A stretch of 64,000 bases of DNA, taken from Mesotoga prima MesG1.Ag.4.2 (GTDB lineage Bacteria > Thermotogota > Thermotogae > Petrotogales > Kosmotogaceae). The notes beneath the pieces are model-generated. The model made no database searches. It saw only the letters and a list, made by a program, of their open reading frames with translations, and was not told the origin of the DNA. The translations under genes and the position numbers were made by a program. The DNA is taken from positions 2,108,001 to 2,172,000 of the forward strand of contig NC_017934.1 of assembly GCF_000147715.2 (NCBI RefSeq). Direction: 5' to 3'. Positions 25,502-34,396 of this stretch are shown here, piece by piece; the stretch's first letter is position 1; each line of letters begins with the position of its first letter.

Positions 25502-25567
25502 TGCTTGCCGCCTCAAACATAGAATCCCGAGCTTAAACCACAAATCTTTTGAAAGACGGGCAGAATA

Positions 25568-25617
25568 ATTGTCTCTAGGTATTCGATGTTTTCTGCGCGT
25601 AATTAACTATAGACAAT
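25568..25617. promoter_or_regulatory. Inverted repeat upstream of sugar ABC operon (possible operator)
   Basis: ATTGTCTCTAG (25568-25578) and CTATAGACAAT (25607-25617) are inverted with one mismatch in 11 and a 28-base gap. It lies about 60 bases upstream of the extended -10 of the ABC operon, which also encodes an RpiR regulator, so it may be that regulator's site. Confidence 0.35.
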
Positions 25618-25678
25618 CTAGAATGAGCCTGATCGCACGTGGTTGATCTTGATTGTTCTTTTTCAAAGATGTAAAGTT

Positions 25679-25687
25679 TGGTATTAT
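25679..25687 (+). promoter_or_regulatory. Extended -10 promoter of sugar ABC operon
   Basis: TG-g-TATTAT at 25679-25687, about 36 bases before the substrate-binding protein start. Confidence 0.45.
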
Positions 25688-25722
25688 AGAGATGAAAAAA
25701 ATTTCCTTCGGAGGTGATGACA

Positions 25723-27018
25723 GTGAAAAAAATTTTCTTTGTGGTATTCCTCGTATTGATGCTTTCAGTGACAGTGACTGCAAAACTTGTCTACTGGCAT
25801 ACTCAAGAGGAGGAATCAAGACAGCAGGTAATTGCACAGATAATCGAGTCGTTCACGATTGAAACGGGAATCGAAGTCGACGTAGTCGCGATCGAAGAGA
25901 ATGAGATGTTTTCACGGCTGGCGGCCGCTTCCGCTGCCGAAACGCTTCCGGATCTGATTGAAGCTGGCGCGGAAACCATTCTGGGTCTTGGCGCGGATGG
26001 TTTGCTTGACACTGCAATTCCAACGAGATTCATTAAGAATGGAGGGGATTTCTACAACGGCGCCACGAGATTCGTTATTACGCCAACCGGGGACGAATAC
26101 TTTGCGGTCCCATACCATGGATGGGTTCAGGGTATCTGGTACAGAAAAGATTGGTTTGAAAAAGCCGGATTGGCCGAGCCGACCACATGGGAAGCGATCA
26201 TGGAAGCTGCGAAGTATTTCCATGATCCTCAGAACGGAATGTACGGGATCGTTCTGGGAAAGGCAAACGATGCTTATGCAGAACAGGTGTTCACGATTTT
26301 CGCTTTGTCAAATGGAGCCAGGATATTTGATAAGGAAGGAAACGTGATCGTAAATTCTCCAGAGATGAAGGAAGTACTCCAATACTATAAAGATCTTGGA
26401 GAGTACTCGGCCCCCGGGCATACCTACTGGCAGCAAGCAAGAGAGCTCTTCCTTGCAGGTAAAACACCGATGATGTTCTACTCTACTTATGTTATGGATG
26501 ACCTTGCCCTTGCTGAGATTCAGACTCAATACATCAGCGATTTTGATCCTGAACTGGTTGAGAACACTGAGTTTGCTCCAATGATGACTCACAGCAGATC
26601 TTCATCTTTTGGACAGGTTTTGTCGCTTGCCGTAGTGAAGTCGTCCGAAAATAAGCTTGACGTTCTCAAATTCCTGGATTTTGTCTTTGAACCGGACAAC
26701 TACATTAAGTACATCCACATGGCTCCAGGTGGTATGCTTCCAACACGCTCCTCTATCGCCGAAAGCGAAGAATTCCTGAACGATCCAAAAGGGATTTACA
26801 GGAGGTACGGTGCTGACAAGATCAAGGCAATCATCTATGGAATGGAGAACATTGAGAAGTTCGGTTACGTTGAAGGAAGGGTCTTCCCAGAAATGGGCAA
26901 GATATCCGGAGCTTTCACAATAGGAAATGGAATTGTCATGATGTTCGATAACGACGCAACTCCAGATCAAGTTCTCACTTTCTGGAGAGAGGATATTAGA
27001 AAGCTTATAGGAAGATAG
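25723..27018 (+). CDS. Sugar ABC transporter substrate-binding protein (family 1)
   Basis: A 431-residue exported binding protein. GTG 25723 is used because GGAGG at 25710-25714 is eight bases upstream; ATG 25717 would be too close. Signal peptide residues 1-19 (VTVTAKLV). The mature part starts LVYWHTQEEESR and has family 1 landmarks: FTIETGIEVDVVAI, the AVPYHGWVQGIWYRKDWFEKAGL block, PTTWEAIMEAAKYF and MAPGGMLPTRSS. It delivers a sugar or oligosaccharide to the two permeases that follow. A strong hairpin separates it from them, so it is likely made in excess. Confidence 0.93.
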   Translation: MKKIFFVVFLVLMLSVTVTAKLVYWHTQEEESRQQVIAQIIESFTIETGIEVDVVAIEENEMFSRLAAASAAETLPDLIEAGAETILGLGADGLLDTAIPTRFIKNGGDFYNGATRFVITPTGDEYFAVPYHGWVQGIWYRKDWFEKAGLAEPTTWEAIMEAAKYFHDPQNGMYGIVLGKANDAYAEQVFTIFALSNGARIFDKEGNVIVNSPEMKEVLQYYKDLGEYSAPGHTYWQQARELFLAGKTPMMFYSTYVMDDLALAEIQTQYISDFDPELVENTEFAPMMTHSRSSSFGQVLSLAVVKSSENKLDVLKFLDFVFEPDNYIKYIHMAPGGMLPTRSSIAESEEFLNDPKGIYRRYGADKIKAIIYGMENIEKFGYVEGRVFPEMGKISGAFTIGNGIVMMFDNDATPDQVLTFWREDIRKLIGR

Positions 27019-27032
27019 TCAACTAGCAGTGG

Positions 27033-27061
27033 AGGCCCCGGAGCCGGGGCCTTCATTTTTT
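27033..27061 (+). terminator. Intra-operon terminator/attenuator after binding-protein gene
   Basis: AGGCCCCG (27033-27040) and CGGGGCCT (27045-27052) with a GAGC loop, then TCATTTTTT. Partial termination here would keep the permease mRNA below that of the binding protein. The T run abuts the ribosome binding site of the next gene. Confidence 0.8.
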
Positions 27062-27074
27062 GGAGGGAGATCTC

Positions 27075-27950
27075 ATGCAGAGAGCAGCCTCTTCCATGTT
27101 GAAGAAAGAAAACAGTCTGGGTTGGAAACTGGTTTCACCAACTGTAATACTGTTGATGATACTTATACTCTATCCAGTCGGCTACAATATCTATATCTCG
27201 TTCTTCGATTATGGAATAACCAGCTCCACATTTGTAGGACTGGAAAATTATGTTCGCGTCTTCAAAGACAGCGCCTTCTGGAAGTCATTCTTCATTACTG
27301 TAGGTTTTACCCTTATGACTGTTGTTGGAAGCATTATCCTGGGACTCGTTGTAGCATTAATGCTCAACAAGGAGTTCAAGGGGAGAGCTATTGTTAGGAC
27401 GATTGTGCTGCTGCCGTATATAACGCCGCTCATTTCAATTGTCTTCTCCTGGAAGTATATCTTCGATCCCAGCTATGGGCCATTTATGCAGCTGTTCGGT
27501 CAAACTCTTGGGTGGGTCTCCCCTCAACTCGATCTTCTGAACAATTCGAATAACGCGTTCTTGGTGGCCTCTGTCTTCAATATTTGGCGAAACTTTCCTT
27601 TTGTCTATTTGATGCTCCTATCAAGGCTTCAGTCGATACCTGACGATTACTATGAAGCTGCTGAAATTGATGGGGCAACGTCTTGGAAGCAGTTCACTAA
27701 TATAACACTTCCAGAGCTCTACTTTGTGATGGGAGCGGTAGCACTAATGAGAGGGATCTGGAATTTCTACAAATTCGATGAAGTCTATCTGATAAGCAAG
27801 AGGGCGGGAACACTACCAATCTTCATCTATGAAAGGGTAATAGGCACTACTTCGCCGGAGTACGGAGTAGCCGCTGCGATAGCAACGATTCTGATGGTAA
27901 TAATGCTTTTCTTGATAACCGTGTACGTCAAGAAGGTGTTGAAATGGTAA
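27075..27950 (+). CDS. Sugar ABC transporter permease, MalF/UgpA type
   Basis: A 291-residue inner-membrane permease with six helices; ATG 27075 follows GGAGGG. The EAA motif is YYEAAEIDGATSWKQFTNITLP near residues 195-216, which docks to the ATPase. No ATPase gene is in this operon, so a shared MsmK/MalK-like ATPase encoded elsewhere must power it. Seven-base overlap with the second permease. Confidence 0.92.
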   Translation: MQRAASSMLKKENSLGWKLVSPTVILLMILILYPVGYNIYISFFDYGITSSTFVGLENYVRVFKDSAFWKSFFITVGFTLMTVVGSIILGLVVALMLNKEFKGRAIVRTIVLLPYITPLISIVFSWKYIFDPSYGPFMQLFGQTLGWVSPQLDLLNNSNNAFLVASVFNIWRNFPFVYLMLLSRLQSIPDDYYEAAEIDGATSWKQFTNITLPELYFVMGAVALMRGIWNFYKFDEVYLISKRAGTLPIFIYERVIGTTSPEYGVAAAIATILMVIMLFLITVYVKKVLKW

Positions 27951-29239
27951 AGAGAAAATCACCCTTCAAGAGAGGAATGTTTATTTTTGGGATCCTTCTT
28001 TTGTGCTTTTTTATTCTAATTCCGTTTTATTTCATGATTCATGTATCATTAAAAGCCGATTATGATCCAAACAAGCTGACATTTTCGAACTTCACGGTAA
28101 GAAATTACCTCGAGATATTCGGTTTGATTCAGAGTAGCGAGACAGAGTTTTTCGGAGATGAAATTATTAGGGCAAATCTTGAGCCGGTACTGAAAAGAAT
28201 CGAAGAGCTGGAAGAAAGGACGGCCTCACTGGAATCGTACACTCGATATGTTCACGAGATCCAGTTGGAGGCAAAAGAGAAAGAACTTAGGGATATTGTA
28301 GATCTTGTAATTGATTTCAGTGGAATAGAAGTTCAAAACAGAGAGGAATTTATCGAACGCGCGATAACTCCAGGTACCGAAGAGACGGAAATTGTTGAGG
28401 AGAATATGAAATCGATTTTCAGTGCCAACGATGTAAAGAAGTTTATCGATCTTAGGGAAGAAGTGGACAGCGCTCTAACCGAGGAGTCTCTCCTGGCTGG
28501 TCTAGAGAATGCAAAGGCCCAGCTCAAATCCTATGAAGCTCAGAAAAAAAAGATAATCGAGGAGAGAGCAAGTGAATTCCCCTTCCTGAGATATCTTAGT
28601 AACTCATTAGTCTTCGCAGGAATTTCAGCTTTAATAAGCCTCATTGTTGCCATTTTCGGTGCCTACGCCTTTTCGAGGCTTAGATTCAAGGGGAGAAGTT
28701 CTGTTCAGCGATCCGTTCTATTCGTTTATCTCTTTGGAGGGACGGTAATAATGGTTCCGCTTTATCAAATGGCGGTGAAGCTCGGGATCCTTGCAACGCC
28801 ATTGGGAACGGGAATCTACTTGATCATGGTTTATGTTATTCAAACATTGCCGGTTTCTTTGTACATGCTGGGCAACTATTTCAGAACGATACCGTTTTCG
28901 ATAGAAGAAGCCGCTATCATTGATGGTTGCTCAAGAATTCAGGCGATCTTCAAGATCGTAATTCCTCTTTCTCTTCCAGCGATAGTGACTGTATATATCT
29001 ACGCATTTATGATTGGTTGGAATGAATACCTATTCGCATCGGCCTTCCTTGGTTTGAAGTCATACAAAGATCTCTTCACCCTTCCAATTGGGTTGAACGC
29101 GTTCTCAGGTTCCGCCCATGCTGTTTGGGGTAGGTTGATGGCGGCTTCTGTGGTTTCCGCAGTTCCAATAATTATCATCTTCAGTCTCATGCAGAAATAC
29201 CTGACCAGCGGATTCACTGCTGGAGGCGTGAAAGAATAG
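27944..29239 (+). CDS. Sugar ABC transporter permease, MalG type, with long inserted coiled-coil domain
   Basis: A 431-residue permease; MalG-type partners are normally about 270-300. The first helix (residues 12-34) is followed, after the usual NYLEIFG segment, by an insertion of about 145 residues (about 60-205) rich in Glu/Lys/Leu heptads: EPVLKRIEELEERTASLESYT, EIQLEAKEKELRDIVD, LLAGLENAKAQLKSYEAQKKKI. The remaining five helices and the EAA motif SIEEAAIIDGCSRIQAIFKIVIP are normal. By topology the insertion is extracytoplasmic between helices 1 and 2 and may contact the binding protein. Confidence 0.9.
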   Translation: MVKRKSPFKRGMFIFGILLLCFFILIPFYFMIHVSLKADYDPNKLTFSNFTVRNYLEIFGLIQSSETEFFGDEIIRANLEPVLKRIEELEERTASLESYTRYVHEIQLEAKEKELRDIVDLVIDFSGIEVQNREEFIERAITPGTEETEIVEENMKSIFSANDVKKFIDLREEVDSALTEESLLAGLENAKAQLKSYEAQKKKIIEERASEFPFLRYLSNSLVFAGISALISLIVAIFGAYAFSRLRFKGRSSVQRSVLFVYLFGGTVIMVPLYQMAVKLGILATPLGTGIYLIMVYVIQTLPVSLYMLGNYFRTIPFSIEEAAIIDGCSRIQAIFKIVIPLSLPAIVTVYIYAFMIGWNEYLFASAFLGLKSYKDLFTLPIGLNAFSGSAHAVWGRLMAASVVSAVPIIIIFSLMQKYLTSGFTAGGVKE

Positions 29240-29250
29240 GAGGTGTCTAT

Positions 29251-30450
29251 ATGCCCGGACTGAGTCATGATTCATACGATATAGTGGTGGGAATACCTAG
29301 TTTCAACAACGAGACTACGATTAAATATGTTGTCGAGACGGCGGCCATAGGCTTAAAGCAGTATTTTCCATCTATGAGAGGTTGCATTGTCAATGCTGAC
29401 GGGGGCTCAACCGACAGGACAAAGGAGATGTTTTATTCGGCTTCAAGTAATGGGGTAGATTTGCTGTCCTTTGTATATGAGGGAATTTCGGGAAAAGGTA
29501 GCGCAATGAGATCAATAATGGAGAAATCAAAATCATATGGAGCGCAAGCAGTCCTATTTCTTGATTCCGATCTCAGAAGTGTGGAGCCATTCTGGATAGA
29601 AAGGCTTGCAAGTCCGATTCTGGAGGAAGGGGCAGCCTATGTCACCCCTTACTATATAAGACACAAGTACGATGGGACAATAACGAACAGCATATGTTAT
29701 CCCCTCACCACAGCTCTTTATGGAAAAAAGATCAGGCAACCCATCGGGGGAGATTTCGGAGTTGGAAGGGAGCTCCTCGAATACTACACGACGGTACCCG
29801 AGAATACGTGGAGATCGGACATTTCAAGATTTGGAATAGATATATGGATGACGACCTCCGCTGTCAATGAAGTCAAAGGAAGCATTTATCAAGCCGCTCT
29901 CGGCACGAAGATTCATGATGTCAAAGATCCTGGAAAGCAATTGGGGAACATGTTCAAAGAAGTTGTAGGCACCCTGTTTTCCCTGATGCAGAAATATGAG
30001 GATAATTGGAAAACAGTGGGTGACTATTCCGATTCACCTATCTATGGTGACGTTGTGACAGGTATACCGGAGCCGCTGGAGGTCGATCTCGAAAACATGA
30101 TTTCCAAGTGCTACGAAGGCATACACAGTCAGGAAGATTTCATTAAAGACATTCTTGGTGCGAAGATTGCTCGAAATCTCTTACTTCTTGGAAAATCAGA
30201 CGCGATGATCGATGATGATCTTTGGGTTAGAATTATTTACAGAATAGCTTCAGGCTATAGAAAGTTAGCTCTTAGAGACAGACTCATAGAGCTTCTAGTT
30301 CCGCTTTATTTTGGAAGGGTTGCCAGCTTTGTCTCGAGAACAGAAAAGATGACCCAGGAAGGTGCCGAAGAAGAAATCGATAAACTTCTGAAGAAGTTTG
30401 TAGAAACGAAGGATGAGTTGATATCTATATGGGAGAAGAGTTCAGAATAA
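29251..30450 (+). CDS. GT-A family glycosyltransferase (GT2/GT81-like, glucosylglycerate-synthase type?)
   Basis: A 399-residue cytoplasmic glycosyltransferase after AGGAGGTG. N-terminal GT-A motifs: VVGIPSFNNETTI, NADGGSTDRTKEM, GISGKGSAMRS and the metal-binding LFLDSDLRSVEPFW. Then RQPIGGDFGVGREL near 168 and an acceptor region DIWMTTSAVNEV. The GKG and GGDFG features recall retaining enzymes that make glucosyl- or mannosyl-(phospho)glycerate, compatible solutes in Thermotogota relatives; that specificity is only a suggestion. It sits between a sugar permease and an RpiR regulator in one operon, overlapping the regulator by 22 bases. Confidence 0.8.
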   Translation: MPGLSHDSYDIVVGIPSFNNETTIKYVVETAAIGLKQYFPSMRGCIVNADGGSTDRTKEMFYSASSNGVDLLSFVYEGISGKGSAMRSIMEKSKSYGAQAVLFLDSDLRSVEPFWIERLASPILEEGAAYVTPYYIRHKYDGTITNSICYPLTTALYGKKIRQPIGGDFGVGRELLEYYTTVPENTWRSDISRFGIDIWMTTSAVNEVKGSIYQAALGTKIHDVKDPGKQLGNMFKEVVGTLFSLMQKYEDNWKTVGDYSDSPIYGDVVTGIPEPLEVDLENMISKCYEGIHSQEDFIKDILGAKIARNLLLLGKSDAMIDDDLWVRIIYRIASGYRKLALRDRLIELLVPLYFGRVASFVSRTEKMTQEGAEEEIDKLLKKFVETKDELISIWEKSSE

Positions 30451-31250
30451 CTGAAAAACTGAAGGCGATGATAAAGGGTTTAAACCCTGCAGAGAAGAAG
30501 GCAGCCAGATACATTATCGATTTTCCAGATGATGTTATCCATCATTCAATAAGCGAACTCTCAGTACTTGCGGGAACAAGCGAGACCACAATTTTCAGGC
30601 TGTCAAAAAAGCTGAACTTCAATGGATACCAGGCCCTCAAAATACAGCTAGCCAGAGAACTCTCGCGAGAATCACCGCCAATTTCAGCCGACAAGAATAA
30701 GCTGATTTCCGATCTCATTGAGGCACTTAATCAGCAGAACCAACTTATTGATGATGTTCAATTAGACAGAATTGCAGGTAAAATCGTTAGAGCGAATAGA
30801 CTGATTTTCTTTGGAGTGGCCTCAAGCGGAATAGTTGCCGAATTTGGGGCAACCCTCTTCATGAGAGCCGGTTTTTCGACCGCGTTCTACACAGACCCCC
30901 ATTTGCAGATAATGACTGCCGTCTCGCTTAACAGGGGAGATATAGTTTTCGGTATCTCCGCCAGCGGGAATATTAGGGACACTGTGAAATCCATTGAAGT
31001 GGCTTCAGACTCTGGGGCGTACACTGTAGCAGTTACGGGTGGGATAGGATCGAGAATAGTGAGTGTTTCCACCGAGACCATCTACGTAGCTCAAGGGGGT
31101 CATGAAACCGGGATACCACTTCTTCAACCCAGAGTCTGCCAGCTTACGGTAATACAACTTCTTCTGGAGAAGTCCATAAAACTAAGAAACGGAACGCTGC
31201 AGACTCTTGAAAAGGTCGATAGAACACTTGATAAGAAAAGATATCTTTAG
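30429..31250 (+). CDS. MurR/RpiR family transcriptional regulator
   Basis: A 273-residue regulator with an N-terminal HTH (residues 10-80; ISELSVLAGTSETTIFRLSKKLNFNGYQALK) and a SIS sugar-phosphate-binding domain (110-250; RLIFFGVASSGIVAEFG, GDIVFGISASGNIRDTV). It is expected to sense a phosphosugar and control this ABC/glycosyltransferase operon, perhaps through the inverted repeat at 25568-25617. It ends the operon. Confidence 0.92.
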   Translation: MGEEFRITEKLKAMIKGLNPAEKKAARYIIDFPDDVIHHSISELSVLAGTSETTIFRLSKKLNFNGYQALKIQLARELSRESPPISADKNKLISDLIEALNQQNQLIDDVQLDRIAGKIVRANRLIFFGVASSGIVAEFGATLFMRAGFSTAFYTDPHLQIMTAVSLNRGDIVFGISASGNIRDTVKSIEVASDSGAYTVAVTGGIGSRIVSVSTETIYVAQGGHETGIPLLQPRVCQLTVIQLLLEKSIKLRNGTLQTLEKVDRTLDKKRYL

Positions 31251-31380
31251 TCTGAAGGTCTAAATACACTCTCTCCGGTAGGTTTCTAGTTCAACCGTTG
31301 AACACAGCCAAAGGTTTTCTCAATGTCTGTAGCAAAAACGTCCACTTTGACAAGAGAATTACCGAATAGCTGCTTTGGTA

Positions 31381-32565
31381 CTAGGGCTGGGAAGCAGAAG
31401 TTTTCAAGCTGCTTTCAAAGGAAAAACCATTTTCGAAAGCAGTGAGGCAGGCTTCGACAACTTCTGTTCTGTAAAGTGAACCTTTGTATTTTACTATCTG
31501 ATCCAGCGAGTACTCCTGTCCATACGGCTTTCTGTATGGCCTGTAAAAACTCATTGCCGCGACTACTTCAGAAACGGCAAGTATGCTACCCTCAAGGCTA
31601 ATTTCCGAATCCTTTAGGCCGTTCGGATAACCGGAACCGTCAATTCTCTCATGATGCTGAAAGACTGCGTACGAGACTTTATCGGGAAATGGAACTCCTC
31701 TACTTATCTCGAATCCCGTAATGGGATGTCTTCTAAGAAGTCTGGCCTCAAGAGCATGCAGTGGCCCGGGTCTAGTGAGCATGTCCAAAAACATCGAGTT
31801 CATTCCTAAGTCGTGTATCTTTCCGGCCATTTCAAGACAGGCCATGGTAAAAGAGTCCAATGCCATTTCCTTAGCGATTGCTGACGCAAGCTTCGAAACG
31901 TTTTCCTCATGTTCTTCTACATATATGCTCTTCATTCTGAACATCTGTAAAAGGGAGTTTGCGGTACCCCTGCAAATGTCGAGCCGACTTGCGGTATCAT
32001 ATTCCAGAGTTCTTCTGGGTGCACGATAATAATCTTCATTTACGCTAAACCCACTTTCTCTGAGAGTGTACGGATGGAGTCTGGAGATTTCCAGAGCACT
32101 GCTTTGGTCAATTCTTGAAGAGTCATAAAGGCAATATGCCGTTACTGGAGACTCTTCAACGAGATCGTTCACAGATGCCTCGTACTTTAGAAGCTCTTCC
32201 ATTTTCGTCCCAGATTCCAGGATCGCAGTACCTTCCCCGGCCACACCGAGGCCATTATAGCCTTCCTTTATAGCCCTTACTGCGGCTTCTTGCAGAAAAC
32301 TAATCTGTCTTACGGGATCGAAAACGCCGTTCTTCACATATGACTTTTCGAAATCGATTATCTCTAATGTCTTCGAACCTAGAAGATCATCCAGGTTATA
32401 GGGGAGCCCGTCAGTTGTCTCTTTAGAAGGAATGACATCCCTTTCTGGTCCAAAATAAAGAAGTTTGTAATTTTTGGAAAGACCTTCTTTAAGGAAGGTG
32501 TTTATTGCTTTTCTTAGATCGTGAGCCGAACCATAAAGACAAACACTATGAGTATCTGATTTCAT
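31381..32565 (-). CDS. MEDS-domain / HD-GYP protein (putative cyclic-di-GMP phosphodiesterase)
   Basis: A 394-residue cytoplasmic protein. Residues 1-170 match the MEDS (DcmR-like) sensory domain: HSVCLYGSAHDLRKAINTF with Cys9, LLYFGPERD, a KSYVKNGVFDP helix, and TAYCLYDSS with Cys145. Residues 215-385 are an HD-GYP hydrolase: HD pair H251-D252 in GKIHDLGM, RRHP near 280, H304-H305-E306 and DGSGYPNG (309-316). Family members degrade cyclic-di-GMP. The canonical HDIGK is HDLGM here. The gene stands alone downstream of phoR on the same strand with a 182-base gap. Confidence 0.82.
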   Translation of the reverse strand: MKSDTHSVCLYGSAHDLRKAINTFLKEGLSKNYKLLYFGPERDVIPSKETTDGLPYNLDDLLGSKTLEIIDFEKSYVKNGVFDPVRQISFLQEAAVRAIKEGYNGLGVAGEGTAILESGTKMEELLKYEASVNDLVEESPVTAYCLYDSSRIDQSSALEISRLHPYTLRESGFSVNEDYYRAPRRTLEYDTASRLDICRGTANSLLQMFRMKSIYVEEHEENVSKLASAIAKEMALDSFTMACLEMAGKIHDLGMNSMFLDMLTRPGPLHALEARLLRRHPITGFEISRGVPFPDKVSYAVFQHHERIDGSGYPNGLKDSEISLEGSILAVSEVVAAMSFYRPYRKPYGQEYSLDQIVKYKGSLYRTEVVEACLTAFENGFSFESSLKTSASQP

Positions 32566-32747
32566 TAAACAACAACTCCATTAATATATGACGAACTTTC
32601 TTCAGGAGGTCATATCAAAAAAATTATTGCATAAGTAATTTCACACTTTGCCATAAACGAATATGCACTGTTAGTTAAATGGTGGCGACCAAAAAGTGTC
32701 AGAGTCTTATTACTAGCTTTATCTGGAAGTAAATTCAGAAGATGTCT

Positions 32748-33725
32748 CTACATGTTCTTGGGAAAACTGATGGTCACGGTCGTTCCCATCATGTACCTCG
32801 ATCGTACCTCTATAGATCCGTTTATAAGGTTGAGAGCGTGCTTAACGAGAGACAGTCCCAGCCCCAATCCAGAAGATCCCGAAGTTCTTGCATTGCTTCC
32901 TCTGTAGAATCTTTCGAAGATTCTCGGTAGTTCTTCACTTTTAATACCTATTCCGTTGTCTTTCACGGAGATGTATATTCTGGATTCGACTTCCCTAGAG
33001 ACGATTTCAATTGTATCGCCAACACTTGAGTACTTAACCGCATTCGAAATCAGGTTCGATATCACTCTGAAGAGAAGAAGCGAATCTACGGCGGCATATG
33101 TGTTAGGGGAGACTGTTGTGGTTATCTTCAATTTCTTTCTTTTCCATTTGCTTTCGAGGTCACTTACGGACTCATCAATTAGTTCCTTCAAATTGACGGT
33201 TTCAATCTTGACTCTGTAGTTCTGTAGCTCGAGATTAGACAGTATTCCAAGTTCTTCAACCAATCTCGAAAGCCGTCCAGTCGATCTCGCTATCCTTTCG
33301 ATAGTCTCGGAAACATCTGCAGGTAACTCCATTTTCTTTTCTATTAGAAGCTGTACATAACCGTTTATAACAGCCAACGGTGTAGAAAACTCGTGGACAA
33401 TCGAATTGACAAAGTCCATCTTAGCGCTTTCAAAGAGTTTTTCACTCGTTATGTTTCTCGCTATTATATATGGTGCAGAAACCCTTATTTTGAGATAGTG
33501 AGTCGTGTCATCCTTAACGAAGATCGTGTCGATGGTGTAATTAGTACCCGAAATGAGATTATCTACTATCTTTGAAATGCCCTGAACGTGGAGAGCGTCA
33601 GGTAAGGCTAATCCTTCCACATCTCCAAGCATCTTTCTAGCCGATAGGTTGGCCCTTGTTACGACCAGACCTTCATCTACCATTATGATTGCTTCGTTAA
33701 GTTCATCGAGCAGAGATTCGTTCAT
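32748..33725 (-). CDS. phoR: PhoR-like sensor histidine kinase, no membrane segment
   Basis: A 325-residue kinase: PAS-like domain (1-90, LNEAIIMVDEGLVVTRANL), HisKA with the phospho-acceptor His in FVNSIVHEFSTPLAVI near 109, and HATPase_c with SNLISNAVKYSS (N box), DNGIGIK (G1), and SSGLGLGLSLVKHAL (G2). There is no hydrophobic segment, so it is cytosolic and must learn phosphate status through PhoU/PstB or a ligand. The H box has S where R is usual (HELRTPL). Start overlaps the stop of phoB by four bases. Confidence 0.88.
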   Translation of the reverse strand: MNESLLDELNEAIIMVDEGLVVTRANLSARKMLGDVEGLALPDALHVQGISKIVDNLISGTNYTIDTIFVKDDTTHYLKIRVSAPYIIARNITSEKLFESAKMDFVNSIVHEFSTPLAVINGYVQLLIEKKMELPADVSETIERIARSTGRLSRLVEELGILSNLELQNYRVKIETVNLKELIDESVSDLESKWKRKKLKITTTVSPNTYAAVDSLLLFRVISNLISNAVKYSSVGDTIEIVSREVESRIYISVKDNGIGIKSEELPRIFERFYRGSNARTSGSSGLGLGLSLVKHALNLINGSIEVRSRYMMGTTVTISFPKNM

Positions 33726-34396
33726 CTCTGCTCTCCAATGACGAATTTGTAACCGACTCCCCGAACTGTCTTAATGAATCCCTCTCCAACCTTTTCTCTG
33801 AGTTTGCTTATGTGGACGTCAACGGTTCTGAAATCGCCGAAGAAATCCATTCCCCAAACCTTGTCCAGTAGCTCTTCGCGAGTAAAAACTCTCCCGGGGT
33901 TTTCCGCGAGCAGTTTCAACAATTCGAATTCTCTTCTTGTCAGCTCTTCTGACTTTCCATTTTTAGTTACTGTGTACGATTTGAGGTTAACTACGGCGTC
34001 ACCAATCGTAAGTTTATCTTCCAAAGTACCGGATATCTCTGTTCTTCTCATGACAGCCTTGATTCTTGCCACAAGAGCCCTTGGATTGAAGGGTTTTGTA
34101 ACGTAATCATCTGCGCCAAGTTCAAGCCCAAGAATCATGTCAAGGTCGGACTTTCTTGCGGTCAAAAATATTATCGGAATTCTCGAATACATTGTTCGAA
34201 TCTTCTTCACGAGATCGAGACCATTTGCGTCAGGTAGCATGATATCAAGTAATATCACGTCGGGCTTTTCTGAACGCAGGGATGACCATAACTCTTCTGC
34301 ATTTGCGGCAGTTGAAGTCTGCATCGATTCATTCTCACATGCAGTTCTGACAATATTCAGGATATCGAGATCGTCATCAACAATCAATACTTTCAA
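33722..34396 (-). CDS. phoB: PhoB-type response regulator
   Basis: A 224-residue OmpR/PhoB regulator: receiver domain with acidic pair DDD near 7-9, phospho-acceptor Asp in VILLDIMLPD near 53, Thr and Lys in FLTARK and VTKPFN, then a winged helix (130-222, SEELTRREFELLKLLAENPGR, VDVHISKLREKV, VRGVGYKF). Start TTG 34396 overlaps the phoU stop (TTGA). Sixth gene in the pst operon, controlling phosphate genes. Confidence 0.93.
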   Translation of the reverse strand: MKVLIVDDDLDILNIVRTACENESMQTSTAANAEELWSSLRSEKPDVILLDIMLPDANGLDLVKKIRTMYSRIPIIFLTARKSDLDMILGLELGADDYVTKPFNPRALVARIKAVMRRTEISGTLEDKLTIGDAVVNLKSYTVTKNGKSEELTRREFELLKLLAENPGRVFTREELLDKVWGMDFFGDFRTVDVHISKLREKVGEGFIKTVRGVGYKFVIGEQR

